A stretch of 64,000 bases of DNA from Cadophora sp. MPI-SDFR-AT-0126 (GCA_020747065.1 JAGMVK010000021.1:434001-498000), one strand, 5' to 3'. Positions 36,584-48,005 are shown, numbered from the stretch's first letter. Numbers and translations are program-made. The notes: generated by a model from the sequence alone, not told the origin.

Positions 36584-37288
36584 TTTGTGCTTTTTTGAGC
36601 TGGGTTTTGGGGATCCGGGGTTTTACGTGGGCTCAGACGACATAGATTTCTGGGTGAAAATGTAGTATGATAGCAAAACTTACCTTTCAGGGATGGTCGT
36701 ATAATGAAAACCTTCTGTTGCTCTATCTCCTTGCAAGATAGTCAGTGAAAACTTAGAACAAAACAAGTTTGGCCAGCACAGAGTGATATATACGACTTGA
36801 GGATACAATCACAACTTCAGTCTGCTCCTGAATCTTAATGGGCATTCCCTCCAGCTGAGATGATTATCGTCAAATAGTAATTCACCGTACTTCAATCAAT
36901 AGAATTAGCCATGTGAGCTTCCCAAAATCGCTGAGTCAACCTGAGGTATCCGCCGTCCGAATTTGGAATCGGATAGAATCAGCACCGTTCGAGTCACCGG
37001 ACTGGCATAGAAATGACGGCATTTAACTTCAGGCTTCCAAAACAAATAATATGACTTCAACTCAGAACAATCTTTCGAGTGATCTAATCCATGATTCATA
37101 CCGCAACCCAGCTAAAGGTCTCTGTTTATATGGTTTTGTTAGTGGGACTGGACCGAGCATTCACAGCTCACTCTCCTATTAGACGGAAATTGTTTCAGAC
37201 AATCATTTATATACTGGCTTTCTTACATACTTAGGAACAAAGGTGTATCCGACACTCGGAACTCAGCCATATCCCGTACTTTCAGCCC
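36584..37288. other. intergenic region
   Basis: 3' flank of the armadillo gene and upstream region of a small Cys-pair gene. No supported ORF; a minus-strand ORF at 36905-37099 has no signature. Confidence 0.45.
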
Positions 37289-37737
37289 ATGGCGACTTTA
37301 CACACCCCAGCAGATCTAACTCCAACATCATCCTGGACACACTGGATATGCAGCAGTCCTCTAACATCAAATCAAGGCGTAACTCCTCCCTTTAACTCTA
37401 AATCTCCTCCCGCCTCTCCCCTCATCCCTCTCATCTCACTAACCTCTCACCCCCACAGTGCAGCCTCACCCACCTCCGGGGCATCTACAGATGCCACAGC
37501 TGCGGCCACGCCATCTGCCCGTCTTGCTCACGGATCCAGAAAGAAGTGCTCCCACTACCACTACTCTATGAGAGGCAACACAACGCAGCGCGAGAGCGAG
37601 CAAGAGTTTGGGCGGAGGAGACGAGGAGGAGAGTTGAGAGTTTGAGGAGTGCGGAGAGGAGTAGGGAGGTGTTGAGTAAGAGGGAAGTGAGGAGGATGAG
37701 GAAGGTGGCGAGGGGCAAGGGTGGTGGTGGGGAATGA
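37289..37737 (+). CDS. small zinc-ribbon-like Cys protein with charged tail
   Basis: Two exons, 37289-37378 and 37459-37737, joined in phase, give 122 aa. The order is an N-terminal Thr/Ser segment with W-x-x-W-x-C, then GCSLTHLRGIYRCHSCGHAI and CPSC, so Cys pairs C-x2-C-G-H-x3-C-x2-C fit a zinc knuckle. A helical, very Arg/Glu-rich tail follows (AARERARVWAEETRRRVESL) and ends in Gly. The intron is 80 nt with GTAACT donor and CCCCACAG acceptor. Function unknown; the basic tail could contact nucleic acid. Confidence 0.68.
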
Positions 37738-38104
37738 TGGGATGGAGAGAGTGGAGGTGTGTTGTTGGGATGAGGAATCGGAGTAGATGGAACGGTTGCT
37801 AGCTTCTGGAATATAATGGTATTATACCGCAGCCATGACATTTTTCACAGCCAAAGTATACGTGACTTAGTACTCACATCTATCACACTCAGCCATATCT
37901 CGCGATATATCCTCGAAGAGCCCTGAAGGTAACAACTCCATAAACCGTAATCATAATGCAAAAACAAGCACTCGCTACGCTGCCTGGCTACCAGCCCCAT
38001 GCCGAGCGCTCAAAAATCGATCCGTCATTTCATTACCCATTCATTCATTCCAACCCCTCCTGCCAGTCCATATCCCTACAGTACCTGAGGACATACATGG
38101 TAGC
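37738..38104. other. intergenic region
   Basis: Short flank between two small Cys-pair ORFs on opposite strands. Purine-rich at its start, nothing recognised. Confidence 0.4.
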
Positions 38105-38212
38105 CTAGCGAGAGTGTTCTGTGCTCTGTTGGCTGGTGCCGCTACCGCAGGCATGGCAGGTACCGGAGTAATCTTCCGCGCCACAGGTTGGGCAGTTGGA
38201 TGAGTTAGGCAT
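38105..38212 (-). CDS. 35-codon Cys-pair mini-ORF
   Basis: Starts MPNSSNCPTCGAEDYSGTCH and then reads ACG before a Ser/Thr tail. Two C-x2-C pairs are 10 residues apart. The same frame continues upstream to 38605, but that part lacks protein-like features, so I chose the internal ATG. It resembles the minus-strand ORF at 39122-39454 over C-P-x-C-x-A-x-D-[YF]. Real expression is unproven. Confidence 0.35.
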   Translation of the reverse strand: MPNSSNCPTCGAEDYSGTCHACGSGTSQQSTEHSR

Positions 38213-39121
38213 TAGGTTGGTTTTGTTTTGTGTTGGAGGAGTTCTTGGGGACTTGATAAGGTGAGACTGTGGTGTGTTCGGTTGGCTTTCTGTGCTTGCA
38301 GTATGGGCTCTCTTGATGCTCGCTTGTCTGATATTCGCTTGTAGCCTGTTTGGATGAGGATGTAGCTCGAATAGGAGGGCGGTCGAAAGATTTGCTTTTT
38401 CTGTCGAACTTTCAAGAAAAGGATCTTGATCGAATAATGCTGGCAGGATAAAACGCAGCTGGGACAAATAAGAGCACTCGTCATCTAGTAATTGGTTTTG
38501 GATTGTGAATCTTAAGCGAGCATGTCGCGGCTTAAGAGTACTGATTGAATCTCTTCGTACAGCGCGCGCAGCGCGCGTCCCTGTTTGGGGATGATTCCAA
38601 TCCAAGTAGCATTGGTGTTGAAAGTAATGTGGAATTCACCAGTAGACCATCCCCTTAGGTCTTTGCAAATGACTGAATGAACGGAAACGAGACGGAAGAA
38701 TTCCACTGTGAATGATAATGCCGCCTTTAATGTCGCTAAACCATATGTGTATGGTATGAAACAACAACGCTGTGCTTGCTCACGTAGAATCTCCACATCG
38801 AGTTAGCAAGGGAGCGGCCACTGCTTGCTCAAAATCCAAACGCCAACAGGCAACTTCAAATCAGGACAGAACAAGGAACCACATGCCCTCCTGCTATTCA
38901 ATATCTAAACACCATGTCTCCGAGTACACTGAACTGGTGAAAAGTTTGTCGGTTCTGCGCAGACCTGTTGGTGAAATTCAGCCATGAAAGAGGTCAGGAG
39001 GATGGAGACTGGATGGTAAAAACCTGGTTGAGCATTTCCCAAGAACTGAGATTTCCTCGTCCCAAAGTACGATCAGACCAGACACACCATAAGCCCAGGC
39101 GTATCCATTCAACTACCCCAT
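38213..39121. other. intergenic region
   Basis: Contains a GC-alternating direct repeat at 38561-38578. No supported gene. Confidence 0.4.
38561..38578. repeat. GCGCGC direct repeat
   Basis: The run agcgcgcgcagcgcgcgt holds two CG-alternating 7-mers separated by CA, unusual beside the AT-richer flank. Confidence 0.6.
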
Positions 39122-39454
39122 CTACATTCCAATGCCAGTGTTATACCCAAATGAGAGACAAGCGGCCATAAAGTCCTTCGCGTCACATCTTGGACATTTA
39201 TTCGTGGGCTTCGAGCGCCATGGAGTACGGGTAGGAGTAGGTGGTGAAACCGGTGCTGGGGTGGATCTTGATGTGGGCATCGATGTAGTCATGTCGGCGG
39301 GTGATGAAGCCTGGGATGCGATGGGTGTTGGGGTTGGTGTCGCTGACGGTGTTGGATTTTGCTCGGAGGTGATTGTTGATTTCGGCTGTGGCTTTTCCGA
39401 TGACGCCTTTGGGGATGGCGTGGATTCGATCTTGGATTCCTCTATCTTAGACAT
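39122..39454 (-). CDS. Thr/Pro-rich small protein with C-terminal Cys motif
   Basis: 110 aa in one exon. The first 80 residues are Ser, Thr and Pro (TPSATPTPTPIASQ), the rest is KCPRCDAKDFMAACLSFGYN, ending soon after. It matches the 38105-38212 ORF in C-P-x-C-x-A-x-D-aromatic, but the final Cys of the second pair is Phe, so a four-Cys zinc site would be incomplete. Unknown function; may be a decaying copy. Confidence 0.42.
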   Translation of the reverse strand: MSKIEESKIESTPSPKASSEKPQPKSTITSEQNPTPSATPTPTPIASQASSPADMTTSMPTSRSTPAPVSPPTPTRTPWRSKPTNKCPRCDAKDFMAACLSFGYNTGIGM

Positions 39455-39919
39455 CTTGCTCTCAGAGTGGATGGTCGCTGGGGATTGGATGACGATCGAG
39501 CGCTGAGATAGATGGGCGTTGCAGGTATGTTAATTATGTACGTCTTGGATAGCATTGCTGTTCGAACCTGGGACCATTAGTACTTTGATTACCTCGCGTT
39601 GTATAATTAAGCCTACCTGGATTTTGGATGTTATACTGATTCGACTCCAGATTGTTCCGAGTCACAGGGACTGCTCTTGATATTATCTATGGTACTAGGG
39701 AAATGCTCGAGGAAGTCACGAAACTTTACCTTGACTCGCACCTGCACATTCAACTCACAATCAGAAACCTTGTTGAATAACACCTTTTTGGTGCGTCCAT
39801 TGCATTTCATGAAATACACCTAAGCAATTTTCAAATAACTGCCATTGTGACCCCACCCAGCCATGCATCGCAACCAGTAAGAAAGACCAAGACCATCTAG
39901 CAGACCGAGAAGAGACCCA
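39455..39919. other. intergenic region
   Basis: 3' flank of eL13 and leader of the small minus gene's far side. No supported ORF. Confidence 0.4.
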
Positions 39920-40729
39920 TTACTTCTTAGCAGCAGCGGCCTCATCAGCCTTCTCCTTCGCACGCTTATCACGCATACCCTGGTGTCTGTGCTCGCTTCT
40001 CGCATCTCTCAACTTTCTGTATGCACCTCCCTCAACTGGTTTTGGCATCTCGCTCTTCTTGATCTCAGAAACACCCTCGGCAGCGTTGACAATTGGCAGA
40101 GCAAGCTTGACGCTGGAAACCGTGTTCTTGGCGGCCGAGACATCCTCCTTGGAAGCATCACCCTTCTTGTGTTGACCCAACTTGCGGGGGAAGAGGATCA
40201 AACGGGCCTGGTAGGCCTTTAGGCGTTCAACGTTAACGGCGAGGGATTCGGTGGAGAGGTTTTGGCGGCGGGGATCAACAGAGATACCGATTGTGGGTGC
40301 GAGCTTGCGGGGGATACCAGCTTCCTGTGTGCTTGTTAGACTCCATTCTCAGCCCATTCCTGTCGCAGATATCCTACCTTCAACTCGGTGAGGGTGAAAC
40401 CACGTCCAGCTCGTACACGGCGGTTGTACTTGATGGTTGGGCATCGAACGATCGGTCTCAACTTGTCGACTGGGCGAGGGGCAACAGCTGCGGCCTTTGA
40501 GAGACGAGCATTACGGCGTCTGAGCTTGCGACCGGGCTATTCAACGTATGTTAGATCCTTCTTCTTGCGCTGTACATCCATTGTGCGAATTACCTGGTCG
40601 AAGTGAACTCGGACTCGTCGCTGCCAATCCTTGCGGAAATCTGGGGCGGTATTAGCATGAAATTGATCGCGAAAAAGAGGATGAGGCCGTACGGTTGTGC
40701 GGGATCTGCTGGTTGTGCTTGATCGCCAT
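39920..40729 (-). CDS. rpl13: 60S ribosomal protein eL13
   Basis: Large-subunit ribosomal protein. Four exons, 40693-40729, 40594-40640, 40378-40536 and 39920-40324, give 215 aa, the normal length. It begins [12 protein letters not shown] and runs on as [20 protein letters not shown] across two introns. Then come [60 protein letters not shown], and [17 protein letters not shown] Lys/Ala-rich tail ends AAAAKK. Early small exons are typical of fungal ribosomal-protein genes. Very secure. Confidence 0.96.
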
Positions 40730-42032
40730 CTCGAAGTCGAATTCGTGGTTGGCGTTGGGCGTTGGTTGTTGTCGACGGTCACAAGTGTAAAGTGAACCTC
40801 CAAGCGGTCCAGCTCAAAATCTTTGGCTTTGTGGGCGCTAGCGATCAAGCGACAGGGAACTTTTGGCTGGACTAGGTCAGGTGATGCAGTTTTGGGAGAA
40901 CATCCAAGACGATGCACGAGAAAGGCTTTCAGATCAAAGCTGAAGAGCAGCGAAGTTTGGTCGATCACATACAGCTATTTCACTCCTTTCATTCACCATT
41001 TCTGGTGCCATTGGAATGTCTCCGGGCAGTCATTCACCCCTTCAAGTCATGTGTGCCAAGCCAAAGCAAACACAAAGCAAACGGCCCAGGCGGCCGCCAC
41101 TACTGATTAGCGCGAAAAGCTCCTCTCAGAAATGTATAAGAACCCCGACCCTCCTCGACCTTCTTCTGAAAATCATACTTACCTTCTTGAAAGCTGGCCG
41201 CTCATGAATGGCTTCGCTTGCGATACAAAACCTCCATTGCACATCGGGGCGTTGAGAATCGTTGACTTGTCTTCGGGCACGTCATCGGGGGAATTTTTGA
41301 TTGCACTCCCTACGGGAAACCACTTTTCATTGTGATCGCTGCCTCGCTCAGTGCCATGAAGAAGAGATGAAACTATTCGCACTCGACCACGACCTGTTCC
41401 CACGCTTCAAGAGCTCACGACTCCTTCGCCCATGATCGTTGCCTATGCAGCTGCCCAGAGTCGTTATACTTTCCACCTCAGCAGTTCGTCCTGTCGCTGT
41501 TGTCTGTGGCCTGTCGCCTTGTCTACATGCCATTCCCCAGCCATATTCCTCTTTTCCTGTCACACTGCTTCACCTCATGGCTCCTTACTTTTCATGCTCA
41601 GCTGGAGATTTAGGCTTGCTACAACCCCTCTCGGGCTGCTACGATGCTAGAAACGTATAATGTTAGGCACTGCTGGGAGGTTGAAGACTCAGGTCGAACC
41701 AAGTCAGGGTAGACCGTTCATTCATTCAGAAAGCATGTAGTTCGTTCGACTTCTCTTCAATACATGCCATCGCAACCATAACATACTCAATGAAGCCAAC
41801 ATGTCATATTTCCCATCAAGCAATTGTGCAGCCATAGATGTCCGCCGTGAGAACAGGCCAAAATTTTGTATTATTACACGTGATTCAGGCGCGACTCCCA
41901 GATTTGGGATTTCGCGATCCAAGTGTCCTCTCAAGCCATCACCAACTCCTTACGAACCACACTCCTTTACAACCACAACCAGCACAGAACGTCTCGCGAA
42001 ATCCCGTTTGAATATACCAAGCCATCTTAATC
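40730..42032. promoter_or_regulatory. divergent intergenic region (eL13 / DPM3)
   Basis: Starts of eL13 (-) and DPM3 (+) face away from each other across 1.3 kb. CT-rich tracts lie near 41480-41600. ORFs here have no family features. Promoter roles are inferred from gene orientation. Confidence 0.4.
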
Positions 42033-42544
42033 ATGACTCGAGCTCAACAAACCGTGTCAATTGGACTTCTCGTCACTTCTGTATGCAAATCTCCTTTGCC
42101 CCTGGTAACAATGGCTAATATTGAATCAAGCTCTACCTCGCGCTCTACCTCCAACTCATTCCTCTTCCAACCTTGATCTCTGAGGAGATAATACCAGTTG
42201 TATGTCATATTTACATCTTTACGTCGACAAGCTACCTAAGGGCTCCTCGAAACGCTGGCATACTTGTCTTCTATACCCAGTCTTCGTCTCCAAGCTCCGC
42301 AGATGACCATCTGTGTTCTGCAACTTTCTCAAATCTCGTATTTCCAAGTGTCAAGAGATTCTTTGCTAATTCCTGTTCCTAGCTGCCATTCTGGGCCCTG
42401 GTATCCTTTGGCGCCTACCTCCTTTTCAAGCTCGGATACGGTGTCTTCACATTCAACGACGTACCCCAGGCACACGCAGAACTCATGAAGGAGATCGACA
42501 TGGCGAGGGCGGACCTGAGAACCAAGGGTGTGGACGTCGACTAA
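42033..42544 (+). CDS. dpm3: dolichol-phosphate mannose synthase subunit 3
   Basis: Small ER-membrane subunit that stabilises the Dpm1 catalytic subunit making dolichyl-phosphate mannose for N-glycans, O-mannose and GPI anchors. Three exons, 42033-42080, 42131-42199 and 42383-42544, all phase 0, give 92 aa, the usual size. The first helix starts MTRAQQTVSIGLLVTSLYLA, a second helix follows at LPFWALVSFGAYLLFKLGYG, then the conserved cytosolic-side segment VFTFNDVPQAHAELMKEID. Its stop is 191 bp from that of the convergent OXLD1-like gene. Confidence 0.92.
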
Positions 42545-42735
42545 ATGAGGATTGGTGCTCGATGAAATTCCATGGCAACGGATGAAGAGGGAGAGCCACG
42601 ATAATGAAGAACCTTTCGAGAAACGGGGCAAGGCTACCAAATCTATACATGAGTTTCACAGCAGTTTTCGTTCGGCAGACAGTTCTTTCTTCTCCGCCTC
42701 ATCTCTTGGTATCATTTCGCCAGCCCTCTCGCACC

Positions 42736-43482
42736 CTACCCACCACTGGTTCTTTCCCTCGCATGCTTTTCTTTCAGCCTCTTCTCCTGCTTCATAAACT
42801 CCCTTATACCTACCGGAACACCCTTGAACAAATCCTCGCTCGTAAAATCCGTCTCCAACCCAGTCCCCCAATTAGTATCCGACCCCCCACCATCATCATC
42901 CATACTCACGGCCGTATCCTGCGCACCCTTCTCCCCCTCCCCCAACATCAATCCCGTACCACTCACTCCCTCAATCCTCCTCTTCCCCTTCTTTCCCCTC
43001 CCCTTCTCTAAGCTCCGCTCCCTCCTCAACGCAACATCCGCCGCCTTCTTAGCAGCAGCCCACTCCTCCAACTCCTCACCATACCGATCCCACACACAAT
43101 TCACACACCCACTCATACAGCAGTTATCCGGCTCGTCAGGTTTCGGCGGGACCCATACTCCCGCTATTAGCACGCTCTTCTTCCGTATCTCGGATCTGCG
43201 TTCTAGTGGGGAGGAGAGCCGTGAGGAGAATAGGATTCTGGGTCCGGATTCTGTGTCTGCTGGTGTGGTGGATATGGGGGGTGTGGAGGAGGTTGAGGCT
43301 GTGGTAGGAGGTTTACTGCTGATAGCTGGCGTAGAGGATTCGAGGATCGAGGCATAGTAGTCTCCTATGGGGTTTGCTTGTTCTGTGGAGGGAGGCTCGT
43401 ACGTGCTGTAATGGCGGGTTGAGAGAAGGGAAGAGGAGAGTTTAAGGCGCTGGGACGCGCGTAGGAAGAATCTGGTTTCCAT
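42736..43482 (-). CDS. mitochondrial oxidoreductase-like (OXLD1-type) protein
   Basis: 248 aa in a single exon. The N terminus, METRFFLRASQRLKLSSSLL followed by STRHYST, is Arg/Ser-rich and looks like a mitochondrial presequence. The Oxidored-like domain is clear around residue 120: PPKPDEPDNCCMSGCVNCVW then DRYGEELEEW, with the typical CC-x2-GC-x2-C cluster. Flanks are low complexity and Lys-rich. The biochemical role of this family is poorly known. The start is the first in-frame Met and fits a presequence. Confidence 0.9.
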   Translation of the reverse strand: METRFFLRASQRLKLSSSLLSTRHYSTYEPPSTEQANPIGDYYASILESSTPAISSKPPTTASTSSTPPISTTPADTESGPRILFSSRLSSPLERRSEIRKKSVLIAGVWVPPKPDEPDNCCMSGCVNCVWDRYGEELEEWAAAKKAADVALRRERSLEKGRGKKGKRRIEGVSGTGLMLGEGEKGAQDTAVSMDDDGGGSDTNWGTGLETDFTSEDLFKGVPVGIREFMKQEKRLKEKHARERTSGG

Positions 43483-44160
43483 TTTACAGTGTATATACAG
43501 TCATTAGGTAGAGAAGAAGGTAGGTGATGTTAGAAGTGAGGCATTGAGAGTATTGGTGTTGGACTGTTGTAGTTGGAGAGAGGTGTATTTTCTTGAAAAG
43601 ATCGCCTTCGAGCTCCGGACGTCATCGGAGCTTGTTTATCAGCATGTAGCCGAGATAAAGTCAGTCGTGTGATAAAGGTAAGTAAACATTTCAAATTATC
43701 TTTGTACATTTGAAAATCATAGCGTGGCAAAATATCCTTACCCGATTCATGGCTTCGGAATATCCAACTACCTGGAATATTTATCCTCATTGACGTTCCT
43801 GCATTGGTACCTCGAAGTCGGTGAGGAACGGAACCATTCAATGCCCAGCATCGACTGGGCATCAGCTGTCAACTCACAGCCAGCTCGCTGGCACCACATC
43901 ATGGAATTAGCATACCTCTAACAACCATCAGACCACGACAAGCCGCTCGCTGCAGCTCTGCTTCCGATGCCGCAGACGAGAATGCCATTGCTTCGCACTT
44001 TCCCGCACTTCTTGAAATCTCCTGAATCTACACCTACTCTCCCAACCAACCCCAATCCCCCGCCATAAAACATCTCTCTACCTCTCAGATCAAATCCAAA
44101 CACAGGACCAAGATACAAACTCAGATACCAAAAGCATACGAAAGAGTATACACCGCTACC
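43483..44160. promoter_or_regulatory. divergent promoter region (OXLD1-like / TANGO2-like)
   Basis: 678 bp between two start codons facing away from each other. No TATA evident. Role inferred from orientation. Confidence 0.4.
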
Positions 44161-45123
44161 ATGTGTATCGTCCTCGCCACAACCGCCCACCCCTCCTACG
44201 CCCTCATCGTCCTTGACAACCGCGACGAATTCATCCTCCGCCCCACCAGCAGACCACACTGGTGGACATCCAACCACCAAGAGATCCTCTCCGCGCGAGA
44301 TCTGCAACGAGCAGAGCAAGGAACCTGGCTAGGCATCACCAAGACAGGCAACTTCGCTGTCCTAACAAACTACCGAGAGATCGACACCAACGATGCGGCA
44401 CATCCGGTGCAGGGGACGAGGAGTAGAGGAGGTATGGTGACGGCCTGGTTAACTGCTGCGGTCGATGAAAGTACGTCTGAGTTCGTGCAAAGGATGATGG
44501 CGGGGGACGGCGTGAAAGGCGTTGGAGGATTCTCCTTGCTGTGCGGCAAGTTGAGGAAGAGGAGTGACCACGAGTTGGAGCCGCTGGCTATCATTTCCAA
44601 TCGGTGCGAGACGGTCGGCCATGTCCCGTGGATAGCAGGGAGGCGAGGAGAGGTGTACGGGCTCAGCAACACGTCCTTCTTGGACCCTGATGTCTGGCCG
44701 AAAGTCGACACGGGGAGGAAGATGGTTCTGCAGGCTGTGGAGGAGGCGGTGGGTGAGGAGGACCTAGTCAATAAGTTGTACGACGTGCTAGACACCAATA
44801 CACTTCCTGAGCAGGATGGAAAGGAGTTCGAGGAGTATCTCTACGAGTTGCGGAAATCTATTTTCATTCCGTCAATAGGGTCAGTTGCGCCTGTTGAGGA
44901 ACCAACAAATCCTAACGCGATGACGGGGATATATGGGACGCAGAGACAGACTATCATCCTTGTGGATTGGGAGGGGAAGGTTACGTTTAGGGAAAGGAGT
45001 CTTTGGGATGTGATGGGGAATCCTATAGAGAGGGGGAAGGGGGACATGAAATTTGAGTTTCAGATTGAGGGATGGAATGGTGAAAGTAAGGGAAATGAAG
45101 TCTATCCTCACGCAGTTCTATAG
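44161..45123 (+). CDS. TANGO2/NRDE-family protein
   Basis: Member of the NRDE family, whose human relative TANGO2 is tied to secretory-pathway, lipid and haem homeostasis. One exon, 320 aa. The diagnostic N terminus is MCIVLATT followed by LDNRDEFILRPTSRPHWW (NRDE). Then GTWLGITKTGNFAVLTNYRE and GGFSLLCGKLR follow. The C terminus carries GTQRQTIILVDWEGKVTFRE, the family's closing strand. The second-residue Cys is the conserved putative nucleophile of the N-terminal hydrolase-like fold. No transmembrane helix seen. Assignment is firm. Confidence 0.93.
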   Translation: MCIVLATTAHPSYALIVLDNRDEFILRPTSRPHWWTSNHQEILSARDLQRAEQGTWLGITKTGNFAVLTNYREIDTNDAAHPVQGTRSRGGMVTAWLTAAVDESTSEFVQRMMAGDGVKGVGGFSLLCGKLRKRSDHELEPLAIISNRCETVGHVPWIAGRRGEVYGLSNTSFLDPDVWPKVDTGRKMVLQAVEEAVGEEDLVNKLYDVLDTNTLPEQDGKEFEEYLYELRKSIFIPSIGSVAPVEEPTNPNAMTGIYGTQRQTIILVDWEGKVTFRERSLWDVMGNPIERGKGDMKFEFQIEGWNGESKGNEVYPHAVL

Positions 45124-46093
45124 ATACCCTTGACTAATCCTTAGTAGAGAGTGGAGAGGCCATCGGTCCTAAATAGCAGGTGGAATTGTGTCGACGAGGC
45201 ACAATACATGCAAATATAGATGATAGACCATTGCGTGTCACAGAAACATTATTCGCGGAAGATCTGGCAACTGGATTTCCATCGACACAATCATTCAAAA
45301 GCTTCAGTCAAACATCCATTCATTCCTTCAGTCCTAGCCCAAAGCCCAATACCGCTCCCTTTGTATCCCCTCCCCTCTCCCTCTCCTCACGCCATATAAG
45401 ATCACTCTCGACCCCTTCATCCCCATTCCCTCCCCCATGAAGCAATGGGAGATCTACCATGAACCTGTATAAGAACAGAATCACACAGAAATATCCTTAT
45501 CATCCATCTATGTCAGCATTATCAGAACGTTTATATTTATTTCTCAAAGCACTCGTTTGATGTTCGGATGAAGATAAGAGAATTGAGATGATTGAGAGAT
45601 TTCAAGGTATGCTTATTGTGCGTTTTTCGGTTTTCTGGGTCTTCTGAATGAACATTTAACAGTACCTACCACTATCCTCCATAATGCGAAATATGAAATG
45701 AAAGCATTTAGAGAATGGCGTGAACGGAATGTCTGGAAGAAATTCAGACATTACAGAGAGTGGAATGTTGAAATGGAGAAAGGAACCAAAACGAACGATG
45801 ACTGACCCTTTTCCATTTCTGAGTTTTTTGGTCAGACCCAGTCATGAAGCCGCCTGCTCTTGTTCGGCCAAAATGCCTATTCAAGTCCATGCTTGTATTC
45901 TTCTCGTTCTTCATAATGATAGCGGTATCTTCCCATTCCCAAACCCATGCCACAAAAGACAGTGTGTAGACCTCCAAATCCTAGTCTTTCCCGATGTATC
46001 AAGTCGTGAGACCCCGTCTACCGACCAGCCCTCTTCCCAAACTCCCAAAGCACCAATAACCGATCTTACAATTTCCGCACATACATAAGCTAT
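45124..46093. other. intergenic region between convergent genes
   Basis: Shared 3' flank of the TANGO2-like and REEP genes. C- and T-rich tracts near 45350-45440. No supported gene. Confidence 0.45.
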
Positions 46094-47289
46094 TCATGTA
46101 TCAACACCTGAACTCTTTCCCTCTGCATTGTGAGTCCCGCTCATCTCAGTATCGGCAGAACCGTCTGTCTTCGCTCCCCAGCTCCACGGCATCCAACTGG
46201 CACTTCCACTGCTTCGCTTGACTTGTCGTCTACGTGTATTTTCAACTTCTTCAGCTCCAGATTCAGCTTCGATTTTCTCGAAGTCTCCTTCGCTTTTCCG
46301 GGTACTGAGACCATCACCACTCGTGGAGCTTATTGGCCGTTCTTCCTCCTCGCTACCGCTGCTCCCGTCGAAGAACATGCTGGGAACCTGGCGCGGCGCG
46401 GAAGGCTTGACGGATTGACCTTGTAGGGTACTGGCTTCTTTGTCTAAGGCGGACAGGAGGATAGCAAGGCGCTCGCGCTGGGCGGATATAAATGAAAGAC
46501 GCTCCTCGCCACTAACAGATGGTGGAATGAGCGTGCCAGAGTTAGAAAGGTCTCTTGGTTGGGAGCTGGCGGAGGCGGGATCTCGAGATGTTGCTGCGCT
46601 GACGGCGGATGCTAGGAGAGAGTAGAAATCAGTCGCAGTGCTTGTAGCAGGCATCGCTGGGAATGCAGGCCGTGCAGAGGGGAGGTTGAAGCGAGCAATC
46701 AGGCTCTGGGTATAGCTGAAGGTGGACGGTGTGGATGGTGGAGTGGGCTCCTTGGGAGGCAAACCAAGCACATGTTGCTTGATGAGCTCGACAGCTTGTT
46801 TGAGGTATGTATATCCTGCTGCTTTGGCACGGTCGTGTGCAGAAGATATGAAGTCGTCGATTGATCGTTCGTTTGTTTGTAGCCATGGGTGAACATGCGA
46901 TTGATAGAGAACTTTAGCGCCTTGGGTTTGTGGTAAAATGAGATAAAGAAGGAATCCCAAGCGGATCCAGGCGTAAAAGGGAACCCTAGACATTACATGT
47001 TAATCTTGTTGTTTGTATCTGCGGGGAGGATATACTCACCAAACAAGAATGAATCCGGTCCATGATTCAAAGAAGAGAGCACATGCTAATACAACCCAAT
47101 ACATGAGCCATGGTGCCAGCAGCGCAGGATCTGAGGTCTTGAGAGCTTTATAGGATGCGAATACAGGAAAGAGAAAGGTAGGGATCGAACTGGTCATATG
47201 TTAAGTCTTGAAGTCCGGGGAATTGTTACGGATAGTGGGGTTAGAGTTACGACTTACGATAAGAGGTTTGCGAAGGTCGCGAAGAACAT
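46094..47289 (-). CDS. REEP/Yop1 (DP1-TB2-HVA22) ER membrane-shaping protein
   Basis: Hairpin membrane protein that curves ER tubules. Three exons, 47258-47289, 47040-47189 and 46094-46985, give 357 aa. MFFATFANLLSSIPTFLFPV starts the first hairpin, ALLAPWLMYWVVLACALFFE is the second region, and VPFYAWIRLGFLLYLILPQT then QGAKVLYQ close the TB2/DP1 domain. The last 200 residues are a Ser-rich, disordered extension with acidic and basic patches, so it resembles the longer REEP1-4-like forms and not short Yop1 (about 170-180 aa). Function in the secretory route is inferred from family. Confidence 0.92.
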
Positions 47290-48005
47290 TGCGAAGTCAG
47301 CGTCTGCTGTACGATTACTGCAGTGGAAGGTTGCTCGAAGATGTATATGAAGTTGCGGGACGAACGAGCAATCATTCGCCGGTCAGATGGTAGTAAGGTA
47401 AGGTTGTGAGGATGTAGGAGATGGAGAGTGAGAGCAGAGGGACGAGCTTGGGCCTTATCCTTATCGGGCTTCTGGGGCTGGTCTCGTGGGCAGAGCATGA
47501 CAGAGCACATTTAAGGCTGTACGAGGGAGTCTTCTTTGTACCTCGAATACCCGTCTGCCTGATTCAATCAATAGATGGCCGCGTCATAAGAGTTATTTGG
47601 CATCTTGGGATTTGGCGCAAAGAACAGGACAGCATAGCAATGCACTTGGACGTAATATTCGGTGGAATAGTTGCAAACTGCACAGGCAAGAGAGCCACCA
47701 TCCACCCCGCCAGGGCTCTCCCTTCCCCTCCCCTTCCCTCCCCTCCATCTGTACCTTTCCTGATCGGCTCAGCTGCAGACCCCGGCCCGGCCAAGACATC
47801 AAGAAGCCGAAGTCGGCCCGGGTTCCTCAAAGTCACGCAGTCACGGTCGCGTTCTCCAGTGCCTACGCGGTTCTTCAACACCACTAACGACGACGACAAC
47901 AACAACATCAACATCGACATCAACTTCGAGTTCTCGGCGCGCCACTTAGGAGGGTAAATTATGAGGAATACCATGGAAGGGCAGAAATAAATTCCAATAT
48001 TCCCA
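47290..48005. promoter_or_regulatory. divergent promoter region (REEP / LRRSP-repeat gene)
   Basis: 716 bp between starts facing away from each other. A strong CT tract at 47719-47750 could be a fungal pyrimidine-rich promoter element for the plus-strand gene. Confidence 0.42.

Noticed and set aside
39560..39580. TTCGAAC sequence, tRNA-like
   Set aside because: No matching stems on either strand.
42824..43357. 177-codon plus-strand ORF
   Set aside because: Complement of the OXLD1-like gene, which has the diagnostic Cys cluster.
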